Positions 63,451 to 64,000 of a stretch of 64,000 nucleotides of DNA are shown here, in pieces. Position 1 is the first letter of the stretch. The number at the start of each line of letters is the position of its first letter. Position numbers and translations under genes: made by a program. The notes under the pieces are model-generated. The model saw only the letters and a program-made list of their open reading frames with translations. It made no database searches and was not told where the DNA came from. This DNA comes from Ferrimonas balearica DSM 9799. GTDB taxonomy: Bacteria > Pseudomonadota > Gammaproteobacteria > Enterobacterales > Shewanellaceae. The DNA lies in the NCBI RefSeq assembly GCF_000148645.1, contig NC_014541.1, positions 3,495,139 through 3,559,138 on the forward strand. Reading direction: 5' to 3'.

Positions 63451-64000
63451 ATGAACCAGCCCCGCCCCACCCTGCTGTCCTGGAGCAGCGGCAAAGACAG
63501 CGCCTGGGCGCTGCACCAGCTCCGTCAGGACCCCAGCATTGCCCTCAAAGGGATCTTCACCACGGTCAACGCCGAGGCGGAACGGGTGGCCATCCACGGG
63601 GTGCGCCAGTCCCTGTTGCGGGACCAGGCCGAGGCGCTGGGTCTGCCCCTGTACACCATCAACCTGCCCTATCCCTGCAGCAACGACGACTACCAGGCTG
63701 CAATGTCAGCCTTTCATCAGTGGGCCAGCGAGCAGGGCATCGAGTGCATCGCCTTTGGTGACCTGTTTCTTGAAGACGTCCGCGATTACCGCATTCAGAC
63801 GCTGGAAGGCACCGGCCTGACCCCCCTGTTTCCCCTGTGGGGCAGTGACACCACCGTGCTGTCACACACCATGATAGAAGCGGGACTGAAAGCCCGGATC
63901 AGCTGCATTCAGAACGACAAACTGCCACGCCACTGGCTCGGCCAATCGTTTGACTTCACACTTTTGGACAATTTGCCGGCCGCAATAGACCCCTGTGGAG
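63451..64000 (+). CDS. PP-loop ATP-binding protein (Dph6/DUF71-type), truncated by window end
   Basis: The frame is open to the window edge; 183 residues are visible. The start LLSWSSGKDSAWALHQL contains the SGKDS pyrophosphatase loop of adenine-nucleotide alpha hydrolases, and GDLFLEDVRDYR is typical of the diphthine-ammonia-ligase-like group. Bacterial members do not make diphthamide and their role is unclear; amide-bond formation on a small molecule is possible. GAGGTG precedes the ATG. Confidence 0.85.
   Translation, partial: MNQPRPTLLSWSSGKDSAWALHQLRQDPSIALKGIFTTVNAEAERVAIHGVRQSLLRDQAEALGLPLYTINLPYPCSNDDYQAAMSAFHQWASEQGIECIAFGDLFLEDVRDYRIQTLEGTGLTPLFPLWGSDTTVLSHTMIEAGLKARISCIQNDKLPRHWLGQSFDFTLLDNLPAAIDPCG

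Overview
The window looks like the chromosome of a marine, metal- and nitrogen-respiring gammaproteobacterium close to Ferrimonas or Shewanella. The reasons are the GC-rich codon use, the gammaproteobacterial pyrBI and hemL genes, many multihaem c-type cytochromes (an OmcA/MtrC-family lipoprotein, NrfA, a tetrahaem flavocytochrome partner), AcfD/SslE-type M60 lipoproteins and a complete uptake-type [NiFe] hydrogenase cluster. The genus is an inference; there is no rRNA in the window.

Layout. 1-2.0 kb: the 3' part of a ClC chloride-channel gene and a membrane-bound winged-helix regulator ending in a receiver-like domain. 2.2-5.4 kb: pyrBI behind a leader peptide and attenuator, then hemL. 5.5-14 kb: two tandem paralogous secreted M60 metallopeptidase lipoproteins with tandem InlB-like repeats. 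14-19.4 kb: an ATP-grasp ligase, a second ToxR-like regulator, a large multihaem surface cytochrome and a small outer-membrane protein. 19.5-24.5 kb: a DUF134/NifX-like pair behind a perfect palindrome, an amidohydrolase and a DPP-IV-type peptidase. 24.6-37.7 kb: mixed housekeeping and envelope genes (LpxR-like, DUF3943, adenine/adenosine deaminase, Gnd, SYLF protein, thioredoxin-CcdA-like protein, MFS transporter). 38-40.7 kb: nnrS-nrfA behind an NsrR-like operator. 41.2-49.3 kb: a probable anaerobic respiratory island. 49.5-63.0 kb: the hydrogenase and its maturation operon. 63.4 kb to the end: a PP-loop ATPase cut by the window edge.

The most interesting region is 41.2-49.3 kb. It encodes a secreted aromatic-amino-acid-lyase homologue that lacks the Ala-Ser-Gly triad needed for the MIO cofactor, a Tat-exported flavoprotein reductase that lacks several fumarate-binding residues, a tetrahaem cytochrome, a porin, a second outer-membrane protein and a sigma-54 activator. 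Three transcription units (lyase, reductase-cytochrome, porin) each have a -24/-12 sigma-54 promoter. Upstream of each lie copies of a shared dyad, CACGA-N4-TCGTG. I infer a periplasmic pathway in which the lyase makes an unsaturated acid that the reductase then uses as electron acceptor. An ergothionase-type reaction (trimethylamine elimination, which needs no MIO) feeding a thiourocanate-type reductase is the leading guess, but the substrate is unproven.

A second novelty is an intergenic repeat of up to about 400 bp. It is present three times, always between convergent genes and always starting at an intrinsic terminator. Hydrogen oxidation (FNR-controlled hydrogenase), nitrite reduction, extracellular electron transfer and the flavocytochrome system together describe an anaerobic respiratory lifestyle.
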